64,000 bases of DNA from Selenomonadales bacterium (GTDB taxonomy: Bacteria; Bacillota; Negativicutes; Sporomusales; UBA7701), in assembly GCA_029975165.1 (NCBI GenBank), contig JARKPR010000088.1, positions 1 to 64,000 on the forward strand, in the 5' to 3' direction. The notes beneath the pieces were generated by a model. That model worked only from the letters and a program-made list of their open reading frames with translations, made no database searches and was not told where the DNA came from. The translations under genes were made by a program, and so were the position numbers. Of the stretch, positions 8,634 through 17,441 are shown one piece after another (position 1 is the first letter of the stretch; each line of letters starts with the position of its first letter).

Positions 8634-9940
8634 TAAATATATCCCTGCTTTTTATATTCATCTGTGGATAGCATGCCCTTGACGTCAATAATAATTCTTT
8701 CATTGTGAGGAATACTCTTGAATAAATTATTAACCTTTGAAACGCTCATGTTTTTAAACTCATTGTGAGCTACAGCAAAAATGACACAGTCAGCATCAAC
8801 AACCTTTTCCACATCTACAATATTTATGCCATATTTCACTCTCGCTTCAACCATATCTGCATATGGATCCACGACAGATGCTTTTATTTCGTATTCTGCC
8901 AGCCTCTCAATAATGTCTACTACCTTCGTGTTGCGAATATCTGGGCAATTCTCCTTAAATGTAAGACCTAGAATTACAATCTTTGCCTGCTTCACCTTTT
9001 TATTGGCTTGAATCAGTCTTTTTATCGTCGCGTCAGCTACGAACGCCCCCATTGCATCATTAATTTTTCTTCCAGACAATATAATCTGCGAATGGTACCC
9101 CAGTCTTTCAGCCTTATAGATGAAATAGTACGGATCGACACCGATACAATGGCCCCCGACCAGCCCAGGATAGAACTTTAGAGCATTCCACTTTGTATTC
9201 ATCGCTTCAATGACTTCACCAGTGTTAATCCCCATCTTATCAAAAACCATAGCTAACTCGTTCATAAAAGCTATATTGATATCTCTTTGGCTATTCTCAA
9301 CAACCTTGGCGGCTTCCGCAACCTTTATAGAGCGTGCGCGGTGCACCCCGGCTTCAATAATTAGTTCGTATGTTTTGGCAATTTCCTCAAGCGCATCCTC
9401 ATCAATTCCCGAAACAATTTTTACAATATTTTCAAGCCTATGAATCTTGTCACCTGGATTAATACGTTCCGGTGAATAGCCAACTTTAAAATCTACGCCA
9501 CATTTTAAACCCGATTCTCTCTCGAGAATCGGAACGCAGACGTCTTCGGTGACTCCCGGATAAACCGTCGACTCATATACGACAATTGACCCAGGTGTCA
9601 AATTTCTCCCGACTATCGTGCTAGCCCCTTCTACCGGGAAAAGGTCTGGGGTTTTATCAGCGTTTATAGGAGTCGGAACAGCAACGATATGGAACTTGGC
9701 CTCACGTATCACATTCTCGTCAGCCGTAAATTCAGCAGTAGTAGTTTTCACGGCATCGTTTCCCGCTTCTTTTGTTGGATCAATCCCTTTCTTAAACAAA
9801 GCTATCTTTTCTTTATTCAGATCCAAGCCTATTACATCAACCTTTCTTGAAAAGGCAATCGCAAGCGGCAGACCAACATATCCTAGACCAATCACCGAAA
9901 GCTTTACTTCTTTTTTTCGTAATTTTTCGTATAAGTTCAT
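8621..9940 (-). CDS. UDP-N-acetyl-hexosamine 6-dehydrogenase (TviB/WbpA/WbpO type)
   Basis: The 439-aa nucleotide-sugar dehydrogenase oxidises C6 of a UDP-HexNAc to the uronic acid in two NAD-dependent steps. It has the Rossmann motif GLGYVGLPLA (18-27), the SPERINPGDKIHRLENI segment (156-172) characteristic of the TviB/WbpO subgroup, and the catalytic Cys265 in GGHCIGVDPYY. The C-terminal UDP-binding domain contains GLTFKENCPDIRNTKV. UDP-GlcNAc or UDP-GalNAc is the likely substrate, so the O-unit probably contains an acidic HexNAcA residue (inference). It overlaps the upstream GT4 gene by 4 nt. Confidence 0.88.
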   Translation of the reverse strand: MNLYEKLRKKEVKLSVIGLGYVGLPLAIAFSRKVDVIGLDLNKEKIALFKKGIDPTKEAGNDAVKTTTAEFTADENVIREAKFHIVAVPTPINADKTPDLFPVEGASTIVGRNLTPGSIVVYESTVYPGVTEDVCVPILERESGLKCGVDFKVGYSPERINPGDKIHRLENIVKIVSGIDEDALEEIAKTYELIIEAGVHRARSIKVAEAAKVVENSQRDINIAFMNELAMVFDKMGINTGEVIEAMNTKWNALKFYPGLVGGHCIGVDPYYFIYKAERLGYHSQIILSGRKINDAMGAFVADATIKRLIQANKKVKQAKIVILGLTFKENCPDIRNTKVVDIIERLAEYEIKASVVDPYADMVEARVKYGINIVDVEKVVDADCVIFAVAHNEFKNMSVSKVNNLFKSIPHNERIIIDVKGMLSTDEYKKQGYIYWSL

Positions 9941-11115
9941 ATGGCTATCCTCTGTTCCATTTCAATACTCTTTTTAGCAATCTTACTATAAGAGAACATT
10001 TCAATCCCTCTGTCTTGCGCAATTTTCTCCATATGCGCGAATACTTTTTCATTATCAACTATTTCAGATATGACTCTTTTTATTTCCGTTACAGAGTTCT
10101 CATATAAGAACTTACAATTGCCTCCTAAATCAATATGGTTAAATCCGTCAATATATCTAAATATACATGGCTTTCCCAAGCCCACGGCTTGTTCCCAGAA
10201 GACCGAATGCAATCCCGGGAAAACTACCAACTGTGCGGCATTAAAATACTTATACGCCTCTTTCGCTTCAATCCAGCCTATATATTGAATAGAATCGCAT
10301 AATAAGGAAAAAAACCTTTCTTCATATTCCGGTATAACGGAACCAAAGACAATCAGCTTGATTTTCTTATTATTAATACTTTTTATCGCCTCCATAAGAA
10401 GGAGAGTCTGCGGTTTATTCTTGTCAATTTTTCCGCCAGTAACAATAAGAAAATCATCTTTTCCTATTTTGTACTGATCACGAATCCCTGCAACAACCCC
10501 CTTGTCCTTGGCCTCTGCAATTTTTTCATCATCTGCTCCCATTACAAGGAGTTTTACCTTTTCTTTGGGCAACTTATAAAAGTCAACCAAGAAATCGACT
10601 CTTGCCGGGAGCACTCCCCAGAAGATTTTAGTTACAGGCTCAATAGCCTGCGCACAATATTGCCATACAAACCTATGCAATATGTTTTTCGAAAGCCAAT
10701 TCCTAGCGCTGTTCTCAAAGTCGGCGTGATTGTCCACGAATACGCGAACATTAGGATTCTCTTTTGCATATCTCGCCACATGCCTTATATCCATAAACTG
10801 GCATCCATGGACAAAAATAATTCCCGGACGCTCATTTTGTAGCGTTTTATATAGTCCGTTATAAATTCTCAATTTTCGCGAAAGCTTCAATTTATTAGAT
10901 ATTAAAAGACTAAGCCGAATAATCTTTACGCCATTAGTCCCAAGATACTCCCCGGTTCGAAAAAATTGATAATCTTCTGTTTTATCCTTAACAAAAGGGG
11001 TCGTTACAACCGTTACATCATGGCCCAATTTCTTATGATAATATGGCAAGCAGTTTTCCTGGTAACTCCAATCATCATTATAAGAACTGCACAAACATAC
11101 ATGGACAATCTTCAT
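9937..11115 (-). CDS. GT4-like glycosyltransferase
   Basis: The 392-aa GT-B type glycosyltransferase begins MKIVHVCLCSSYNDDWSYQE. It has an N-terminal Rossmann domain and a C-terminal donor domain with DDFLIVTGGKIDKNKPQ and LVVFPGLHSVFWEQAVGLGK, the latter carrying the E...E region of GT4 enzymes. Some O-antigen enzymes with this opening act on 6-deoxy-amino sugars, but the donor here is unknown. It follows the GT2 gene by 8 nt and overlaps the dehydrogenase by 4 nt, so the genes are co-translated. Confidence 0.78.
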   Translation of the reverse strand: MKIVHVCLCSSYNDDWSYQENCLPYYHKKLGHDVTVVTTPFVKDKTEDYQFFRTGEYLGTNGVKIIRLSLLISNKLKLSRKLRIYNGLYKTLQNERPGIIFVHGCQFMDIRHVARYAKENPNVRVFVDNHADFENSARNWLSKNILHRFVWQYCAQAIEPVTKIFWGVLPARVDFLVDFYKLPKEKVKLLVMGADDEKIAEAKDKGVVAGIRDQYKIGKDDFLIVTGGKIDKNKPQTLLLMEAIKSINNKKIKLIVFGSVIPEYEERFFSLLCDSIQYIGWIEAKEAYKYFNAAQLVVFPGLHSVFWEQAVGLGKPCIFRYIDGFNHIDLGGNCKFLYENSVTEIKRVISEIVDNEKVFAHMEKIAQDRGIEMFSYSKIAKKSIEMEQRIAI

Positions 11116-11123
11116 GTTTTAAT

Positions 11124-12098
11124 TCACCTTCGTTGCTTATTAACACGTATATTTCTGATTAAAATATAAAACAACTTTAAATGGATAAAAAGGATAATCG
11201 TTAATACCTTTATTCTTAAATCGGGAAACCTTATTAATTCCTTCAGGTGATGTCTATAATTCAACTTTTTCGCTAAACTCTTGAACTCCTCAAACTCCAG
11301 CATCCTTGTACCACTATTCAACGTCCCGATGATCCACCGCGGTAAAACCATAGAAGCACCGTGATAATTAGATTTTATCAAATTCTTATGCATCTTCCTA
11401 AAAATGTTATAACCGGTTAAAATCTTATTAACAGATGATCCCGTCATAGTCGAATTGTTTCTAATTAAATAATTATATAAAACTGCTTTTACATGAGATA
11501 TCCTACCTATTGCCATAATTACTTGCCAGATAAAATGGACATCCTCTGAAAAAGCAGTGTCCTCATTATAAAATAAATTATTTTCCGCAACAGCCGACCG
11601 CCTAATAAGAATACACGGAGAAATTATAATTATCTTTCTTAGCAAAAAATCGTAGAATAGTTTATCTTGCTTATAAACATCTACGAATATCTCTTTATAA
11701 GCAGGGAAATATAACAACTCTTTGTCAGTGGTATGTCGCCAATTACAAAATGCGACATCTGTCATGTTGCTAATACATGCGGAGTACAATTTGTTAAGAA
11801 AGGTTCTTTCAATACAATCATCAGGATCTATGCAGATCAGAAATTCCCCTGACGCATTTTTCATTCCGGCATTCCTTGCGCTCGATACACCAGAATTTCT
11901 TTGCTTTATTACAGACCACGGCTTATCATACTGTCTTAATACACTCTTAGCCTTTTCTATGGAATTATCCTTTGTTCCGTCGTCAACAAGAATAATTTCA
12001 TAATCTGTAAAGTCCTGTTCACAAACAGATCGCACGGAGTTCTCAATATAATTTTCAACCTGATATACCGGCAAAATTACACTGATTGCGTACCCCAA
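11124..12098 (-). CDS. GT2 glycosyltransferase
   Basis: This is a GT-A fold family 2 transferase. The start of the fold reads AISVILPVYQVENYIENSV, followed by VDDGTKDNS and the metal-binding ICIDPDDCIE (DxD-like). The C-terminal 80 residues are basic and hydrophobic, probably membrane-associated. I choose a TTG start at 12098 because GGGGAGG lies 8 nt upstream. The longer frame opening with TTG at 12125 has no ribosome binding site. With this start the gene overlaps the deacetylase by 22 nt. It likely adds one sugar of the O-unit at the cytoplasmic membrane. Confidence 0.82.
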   Translation of the reverse strand: MGYAISVILPVYQVENYIENSVRSVCEQDFTDYEIILVDDGTKDNSIEKAKSVLRQYDKPWSVIKQRNSGVSSARNAGMKNASGEFLICIDPDDCIERTFLNKLYSACISNMTDVAFCNWRHTTDKELLYFPAYKEIFVDVYKQDKLFYDFLLRKIIIISPCILIRRSAVAENNLFYNEDTAFSEDVHFIWQVIMAIGRISHVKAVLYNYLIRNNSTMTGSSVNKILTGYNIFRKMHKNLIKSNYHGASMVLPRWIIGTLNSGTRMLEFEEFKSLAKKLNYRHHLKELIRFPDLRIKVLTIILFIHLKLFYILIRNIRVNKQRR

Positions 12099-12814
12099 AA
12101 CTTTAACCTCCCCAAACGCTGCCAATTATCATTATCAACATTAATACGCGGTAAGAAGTGCATATTTTTGAATGCTAATTGGCTTAGATGAGAGTTAAAA
12201 GTTGAAAAAGCTAACTTATATCCTTCTCTTGCGTAGTTAACATCGCGCTTTGAAACAGCATAAGCTGATCCATAAGGATACGCAAAATAACTGACTTCCC
12301 GATTAATAATCCTCTCAATATCTGCTTTGCAGTCGACAATTTCCGCCTTACTCGTTGCACTTGATGCCTTCCGAAGCAAAAGGTGACTTTTTGTGTGAGC
12401 TCCAACAGTGCATAAACCTCCCTCGACTAATTCAACTAATTGCCGTTGGGACAGGTACCCTGGTTTGCTGATAAATTCTGATACTACAAAGACGGCAAAA
12501 GGAAATTTATGCTCTTTTAGAAAAGGATAGACATTACGATGCAAATCATCAGTTCCGTCATCAAATGTGATAAAAACCTTCTTTTCATTTAGCTCGTCAA
12601 GATTCTCGATATCCTCCAATTTCGCAAATTCATACCCTCTACTATTGAAATCTAATATCAATCTTTTGAAATTAATCAAAGTGATTAAAGCATCCTTGTA
12701 ACTACCGGCTTTCATAATATCGTCGACTCTGTGAAACATCAATATAGACCCACATGACCTCTGACGTCTTAGTTTCAACTCCTCAATCTTTTGGATTAAA
12801 GAAAACAGCTTCAC
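12077..12814 (-). CDS. Polysaccharide deacetylase (NodB-domain, CE4)
   Basis: The 245-aa protein has a NodB homology domain. Motif 1 is TFDDGTDD (Asp85/Asp86), the zinc pair is His139-xxx-His143 in GAHTKSH, and motif 3 contains AYPYG near 178. There is no signal peptide, so it probably acts in the cytoplasm or at the membrane on a lipid-linked intermediate, removing an acetyl group from a HexNAc residue (inference). Start is GTG at 12814 after GGGGGA. The stop of fnlC (TAG) shares its G with this start codon, so translation is tightly coupled. Confidence 0.82.
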   Translation of the reverse strand: MKLFSLIQKIEELKLRRQRSCGSILMFHRVDDIMKAGSYKDALITLINFKRLILDFNSRGYEFAKLEDIENLDELNEKKVFITFDDGTDDLHRNVYPFLKEHKFPFAVFVVSEFISKPGYLSQRQLVELVEGGLCTVGAHTKSHLLLRKASSATSKAEIVDCKADIERIINREVSYFAYPYGSAYAVSKRDVNYAREGYKLAFSTFNSHLSQLAFKNMHFLPRINVDNDNWQRLGRLKFWGTQSV

Positions 12815-13941
12815 TACTTTTTCCCCCAGACATCAATGTTGACAATTCTGCTGTAGCTTTGGATTATCTTAACAACCTTGACCGAAACGTTGGTATCGGC
12901 GTAATCTTCGGCCATTACCCGCTCCTCGCCTCTCTCGTGCATCGTGATAGCGAGCTCGACAGCCTGCTCCACAGCCTCGCGCTTTATACCGCCGATAACA
13001 ACCGTCCCCTTGTCAAGCACTTCCGGTCTTTCGGTCGAAGTCCTTATCAGCACCCCTGGGAAATTAAGTATAGCACTTTCCTCGGAGAGCGTACCGCTAT
13101 CGGAGATGGCGCAGAACGCGTTCATCTGCAGGTGGTTATAGTCGATAAACCCGAATGGCTTCATGCTCTGCACCAAAGGGTGGAAGACGAAGCCGCGTTC
13201 GTCGATGAACTTCTTGCTGCGCGGATGCATAGAATAGATTATGGGAAGTTGGTACTTATCGGCGATAGAGTTGACCGCCGTCATCAACGACATAAAGTTG
13301 TCCTCGAAATCGATATTCTCTTCACGGTGGGCTGAGAGCAGGATATATCTGTTCGCTTTAATACCCAGCCGCGTTAATACATCGCTAGCTTTTATCTTAT
13401 CCATATGATCACGCAACACTTCTCGCATTGGTGATCCGGTAACAAAAATATGCTCCTTTCTAATACCTTCTGATAACAAATAGCGTCTGCTATGCTCGGT
13501 ATACGGCAGGTTAATGTCCGAAATATGGTCAACAATCTTGCGATTAATCTCCTCCGGCACATTCTGATCGAAGCAGCGGTTGCCGGCCTCCATGTGGAAG
13601 ATGGGAATCTTGAGACGTTTAGCTGATATCGCCGAAAGTGCCGAATTCGTATCACCTAAGATTAATAATGCATCCGGCTGTTCTTTTCGCAATATCTCGT
13701 AAGATTTGGCGATGATATTACCAATGGTTTCGCCGAGTGAAGAGCCAACGCTATCGAAATAGTGATCAGGGGCTCTAAGCCCCAAATCATCAAAGAATAT
13801 TTGATTCAGCGTATAGTCCCAGTTTTGCCCGGTATGTACCAGAACATGGTTGAAATAGCGGTCAAACGCTTTAATGCAAGCGGAAAGTCTGATTATCTCG
13901 GGACGGGTTCCCAATATCGTTATTACCTTAAGTTTAGTCAT
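12814..13941 (-). CDS. fnlC: UDP-2-acetamido-2,6-dideoxy-L-talose 2-epimerase (FnlC/CapG/WbjD)
   Basis: The 375-aa protein belongs to the UDP-GlcNAc 2-epimerase family, with TILGTRPEIIRLSACI at the start, HVLVHTGQNWDYTLNQIF, FHMEAGNRCFDQNVPEEINR and ILLSAHREENID. The neighbourhood defines the substrate. The two upstream genes are FnlA- and FnlB-type, and the family member in that trio catalyses the last step to UDP-N-acetyl-L-fucosamine. A WecB-type UDP-GlcNAc epimerase would be the alternative if the gene stood alone. GAGGTG precedes the ATG. Confidence 0.88.
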   Translation of the reverse strand: MTKLKVITILGTRPEIIRLSACIKAFDRYFNHVLVHTGQNWDYTLNQIFFDDLGLRAPDHYFDSVGSSLGETIGNIIAKSYEILRKEQPDALLILGDTNSALSAISAKRLKIPIFHMEAGNRCFDQNVPEEINRKIVDHISDINLPYTEHSRRYLLSEGIRKEHIFVTGSPMREVLRDHMDKIKASDVLTRLGIKANRYILLSAHREENIDFEDNFMSLMTAVNSIADKYQLPIIYSMHPRSKKFIDERGFVFHPLVQSMKPFGFIDYNHLQMNAFCAISDSGTLSEESAILNFPGVLIRTSTERPEVLDKGTVVIGGIKREAVEQAVELAITMHERGEERVMAEDYADTNVSVKVVKIIQSYSRIVNIDVWGKK

Positions 13942-13944
13942 CGA

Positions 13945-15054
13945 CTACACCTCTATGTAGAACGTATCTGGTTTATCTGGATTAAAGGGTTCGTTCGCCC
14001 ACATTACCGTCACCATATCAGTCTCTCCACAATTGGTTATACTATGTGTACAGCCTGGAGGTATATCGACAACTTCCAGCATGTCGCCGCTGACATGGTA
14101 TTCCGCTACATCGTTACTGTCAAGCTTTCTTACCCTTATTACCCCTCTGCCACTAACCACCAGGAACTTTTCACTTTTCGTATGATGCCAGTGATTGCCT
14201 TTAGTAACCCCGGGCTTTGATATATTGATCGAGACCTGGCCCCTGTCACCGGTTTTGAAAAACTCCGTAAACGAGCCCCGGTTGTCCACATTCATAGTCA
14301 GGGGATACTTTAACTGGTTTGCAGGCAAATAACTTAAATACGTGCTATACAGCTTTTTGACAAATGCGTCGGACAGGTCAGGTATGCCTCGCAGTTTCCG
14401 GCTTTCTTTAAATGAATATATCAAATCAGCTATTTTACCCAGCTTGATGCTATAGAAAGTATTGACATAACAAAAACAGTCTTTTCGATGCTCCTTACCC
14501 TCAAGCGCATTTATGAATTCGTGTACAACATCATCTATATATACCAGATTCATTTCCACATTAGAATCGTTTATCTGTATCGGCAGCCTATTCGCAATAT
14601 TATTGCAAAATGTGGCCACGACGCTATTGTAGTTGGGTTTGCACCATTTGCCAAATACGTTAGGCAAACGGTAAACCATCGCTTTTGCCCCTGACTCTTG
14701 CCCATAGGCAAAAAGAAGTTTCTCCGCAGCTTTTTTACTTCTACCGTAAGGATTATCTAACTCAGCCTGTACGGAGGATGTCATCAGTATAGGCGTTTTA
14801 TTATTATAGCTCTTCAGGCTTTTAATTAGCGCCAAAGTTAGGTCATAATTACCTTCCATGAATTCGGCTTCTTCTTTAGGTCTATTAACCCCGGCAAGAT
14901 GAAAAACAAAATCACTCTGCCGCACATAATCCTCGAGCAACCAAGGATCAGCAACTGTGTCGTAGCGCAGTATGTCAATATACCCGCGATTTTTTAATTC
15001 TTCAATTAGATTTCTAGCGATGAATCCATTGGAGCCTGTTACTAATATCTTCAT
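13945..15054 (-). CDS. fnlB: Bifunctional SDR-cupin reductase of the UDP-L-FucNAc pathway (FnlB/CapF/WbjC)
   Basis: The 369-aa protein joins an N-terminal NAD(P)-dependent SDR (TGSNGFIARN at 6-15, NPYGRSKKAAE with the YxxxK pair) to a C-terminal cupin domain from about residue 255. The cupin has the metal-ligand cluster KGNHWHHTKSEKFLV. This fusion is diagnostic of CapF, whose cupin domain performs a 3-epimerisation and whose SDR domain reduces the 4-keto group to give UDP-2-acetamido-2,6-dideoxy-L-talose. It overlaps fnlA by 4 nt and leads into fnlC after 3 nt. Confidence 0.93.
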   Translation of the reverse strand: MKILVTGSNGFIARNLIEELKNRGYIDILRYDTVADPWLLEDYVRQSDFVFHLAGVNRPKEEAEFMEGNYDLTLALIKSLKSYNNKTPILMTSSVQAELDNPYGRSKKAAEKLLFAYGQESGAKAMVYRLPNVFGKWCKPNYNSVVATFCNNIANRLPIQINDSNVEMNLVYIDDVVHEFINALEGKEHRKDCFCYVNTFYSIKLGKIADLIYSFKESRKLRGIPDLSDAFVKKLYSTYLSYLPANQLKYPLTMNVDNRGSFTEFFKTGDRGQVSINISKPGVTKGNHWHHTKSEKFLVVSGRGVIRVRKLDSNDVAEYHVSGDMLEVVDIPPGCTHSITNCGETDMVTVMWANEPFNPDKPDTFYIEV

Positions 15055-16106
15055 GACGTTACCCTTAGACTGTGTCGGCGACGGCTTCGCGCGGGGCTAA
15101 GCTCTAATTGTTCTTTAATGAAATCCAATGATATTAGCTTCGCCTTAATCTGATCAACAGTAAGCTGATATGCGTTATGGGAAGTGTATTCACCTGTTAC
15201 AGACAACTGCATGCTGCCATCAATAAAATATTTATCATAATTTAAATCTCTCGCGTCGGCTGGCACTCTAAAAAAATCCCCCATATCTACAGCGCGAATG
15301 CATTCTTCCCGTGTCAGAAGTGTTTCGTAAAGTTTTTCTCCATGACGTGTCCCGATGATTTTAATGTCATTGTCTACATTAAAGAGATCCTTTAGCGCTA
15401 CCGCTAGATCACCAATGGTGCAGGCCGGTGCTTTCTGCACCATTATATCCCCGGGTTGTGCTTGACAGAAGGCAAAAACGACAAGTTCAACAGCTTCGTC
15501 CAAACTCATGAGGAACCTTGTCATATTGGGGTCAGTAACGGTTAACAATTGACCATTTTTTATCTGCTCCACGAATAGAGGGATTACAGAGCCGCGTGAC
15601 GCCATAACATTACCGTATCTGGTCCCGCAAATAAGGGTTTGATCTGCAGTTACAGTTCGCGATCTTGCAACAAGGACTTTTTCCATCATCGCTTTGGATA
15701 TACCCATAGCATTTATCGGATAGGCTGCCTTATCGGTAGACAGGCAGATTACTTTCTTAACGCCTGCTTCAATCGCGGCGGTTAAAACGTTGTCTGTTCC
15801 AAGAATGTTCGTCTTTACCGCTTCCAAAGGAAAAAACTCGCAGGTTGGAACCTGCTTTAGCGCGGCTGCATGGAATACATAATCAACACCATACGTCGCA
15901 TTTTTTATGCTGGCTAAATCTTTAACATCCCCTATAAAAAACTTTATCTTACTATTCCGATAGGCTTTCCGCATATCGTCTTGTTTTTTCTCGTCACGAG
16001 ACAGAATGCGAATTTCACCGATATCGGTATTTAGAAAGCGCTTTAGCACCGCATTGCCGAACGAACCTGTTCCTCCTGTTATAAGCAGGCATTTGTCCTT
16101 AAACAA
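15051..16106 (-). CDS. fnlA: UDP-GlcNAc 4,6-dehydratase/5-epimerase (FnlA/CapE/WbjB)
   Basis: The 351-aa soluble SDR starts the UDP-L-FucNAc route from UDP-GlcNAc. It has TGGTGSFGNAV (10-20), the conserved STDKAAYPINAMGISK with the Met134-xxx-Lys138 arrangement typical of inverting 4,6-dehydratases, and a C-terminal HGEKLYETLLTREE segment of the CapE group. Unlike the membrane-bound paralogue at 17442, it lacks the N-terminal membrane domain. The start is TTG at 16106 with AAAGGTG 8 nt upstream. Family length (about 340 aa) fits. Confidence 0.92.
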   Translation of the reverse strand: MFKDKCLLITGGTGSFGNAVLKRFLNTDIGEIRILSRDEKKQDDMRKAYRNSKIKFFIGDVKDLASIKNATYGVDYVFHAAALKQVPTCEFFPLEAVKTNILGTDNVLTAAIEAGVKKVICLSTDKAAYPINAMGISKAMMEKVLVARSRTVTADQTLICGTRYGNVMASRGSVIPLFVEQIKNGQLLTVTDPNMTRFLMSLDEAVELVVFAFCQAQPGDIMVQKAPACTIGDLAVALKDLFNVDNDIKIIGTRHGEKLYETLLTREECIRAVDMGDFFRVPADARDLNYDKYFIDGSMQLSVTGEYTSHNAYQLTVDQIKAKLISLDFIKEQLELSPARSRRRHSLRVTS

Positions 16107-16161
16107 AATTAATCACCTTTCTACCCATGACAAAATCTTATGATTTCAATATCTAAAAGAT

Positions 16162-16761
16162 TTAAGCCGCGTATATCTCCAGGATACCATTCTCGCGTAA
16201 CTTGCCTTTAAGGTTGATAAACTCTCCTTCAAGCAGGCACAAACACCTGATCTTCCTTCCGCCAATCAATTTTTCCGTCTTATCGATCAGTTGATTGAGG
16301 AAGTCCTTATTTATATCGCCAACTATGACCAAATCAATAATGCCGCTGTCGATCCCCAGAGCGTAATCGCCGGTAATGAACGCCAATTTCATATTACCTA
16401 GTCGGTTAATGATGCCTTCGATCAATTTATCAATGCCCAGCGTCTTTTTAACTATATTATGTAGATCAGGGAACAGCGGATGCGCGATATTGGCCTGATA
16501 ATATTTTGTACGCCCCTTGGCGGTACTTTCAATTAGTCGGGCATTGGCGAGTCGGTTTAATTCAACCCTGATGCCATTTGTCGACTCTCCAAGTTCATTA
16601 GCTAACTCACGCAGATAAGTCTTACGATCCGGATTCAAGAAAAAGCGTAACAAAATTTGTATTCTAGTTTTAGATGTAACAATTGATTCTAACACAAAAT
16701 TTATCTCCTTTTCGGAATAAGCGGCGAAGTACGAGTAATATTCTTGCTCATACTTCGTCAA
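16162..16761 (-). CDS. Winged-helix protein with a degenerate nucleotidyltransferase-like domain
   Basis: The 199-aa protein has an N-terminal winged helix-turn-helix (about 25-90: ILLRFFLNPDRKTYLRELA, then LNRLANARLIES) like ArsR-type regulators. The C-terminal domain reads AFITGDYALGIDSGIIDLVI, the layout of MNT-type minimal nucleotidyltransferases, but the usual GS and DxD residues are changed, so catalysis is doubtful. It lies second in the O-antigen operon, between the initiating phosphoglycosyl transferase and fnlA. It may regulate the locus (inference). The start is probably TTG at 16761. No in-frame ATG occurs before the HTH. Confidence 0.7.
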   Translation of the reverse strand: MTKYEQEYYSYFAAYSEKEINFVLESIVTSKTRIQILLRFFLNPDRKTYLRELANELGESTNGIRVELNRLANARLIESTAKGRTKYYQANIAHPLFPDLHNIVKKTLGIDKLIEGIINRLGNMKLAFITGDYALGIDSGIIDLVIVGDINKDFLNQLIDKTEKLIGGRKIRCLCLLEGEFINLKGKLRENGILEIYAA

Positions 16762-16795
16762 TATATAATAAAATCCTTTCTAATTTCGCTTCTAT

Positions 16796-17347
16796 TTATC
16801 CGTTTCCAATAAATATGCACGAAACCGTGCGGAATAATATTTTTGCATCCATACACCCTGAGAGGTTATTCAAATAATAGTAATCAAGTTCAACCTTGGT
16901 TTGTACAGGTATCTCATCACGACCATTTACTTGTGCCCATCCTGTTAGACCCGGCCTGATCTTAGAAATACCTAGTTCGTTTCGCATCTGTCTTAGGTCA
17001 TGCTGGTTATAAAGAGCTGGGCGAGGCCCTACGACAGACATGTCACCCTTTATAATATTTAAAAGTTGTGGCAGTTCGTCTAAGCTATACCTTCTAAGAT
17101 AGTACCCTACTTTAGTAATATAGCGGCCGCTGTTGACCAGTCTATCGGTTGCAACTTCGGGTGTACCAACTACCATCGTCCGGAATTTATACATCATAAA
17201 TTCTTTGTCGTCCACCCCTACTCGCCGTTGGCAAAAAAGTACCGGTCCGTTAGAAGTGAATTCAACCAATATGGCGATAATGGCTAATAAGGGACTTAAA
17301 ATAATTAAAGCAATAGTAGCACTGAATATATCAAATAGCCTTTTCAC
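16796..17347 (-). CDS. Undecaprenyl-phosphate phosphoglycosyl transferase (small monotopic, PglC-like)
   Basis: The 183-aa protein starts with a re-entrant hydrophobic helix (about residues 7-30), followed by the catalytic core of the bacterial sugar-transferase family: KFRTM, RRYSLDELPQLLNIIKGDMS, VGPRP and GWAQVNGRDE. It transfers a sugar-1-phosphate from a UDP-sugar to undecaprenyl phosphate, starting O-unit assembly at the inner membrane. It is the minimal form without the long N-terminal domain of WbaP/WcaJ. With the adjacent fnl genes or the 4,6-dehydratase at 17442, the primer may be a 6-deoxy-HexNAc-1-P (inference). GTG start at 17347. Confidence 0.88.
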   Translation of the reverse strand: MKRLFDIFSATIALIILSPLLAIIAILVEFTSNGPVLFCQRRVGVDDKEFMMYKFRTMVVGTPEVATDRLVNSGRYITKVGYYLRRYSLDELPQLLNIIKGDMSVVGPRPALYNQHDLRQMRNELGISKIRPGLTGWAQVNGRDEIPVQTKVELDYYYLNNLSGCMDAKILFRTVSCIFIGNG

Positions 17348-17382
17348 CGACCGTCACGTCCTAACACATTTTAGAATTTTGG

Positions 17383-17392
17383 ATAATATTAT
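17383..17392. promoter_or_regulatory. Perfect AT palindrome upstream of the O-antigen operon
   Basis: ATAATATTAT is a perfect 10-bp palindrome located 36 nt before the start of the phosphoglycosyl transferase gene, in the 94-nt gap below the 617-aa dehydratase gene. It could be part of a -10 region or a small operator, for instance for the winged-helix protein encoded in the same operon. In AT-rich DNA such palindromes also occur by chance. Confidence 0.2.
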
Positions 17393-17441
17393 TGGGTTAG
17401 GTAGTTGATGTCCTTCTTCGAGTCACTGTCATTTTTGTCCT

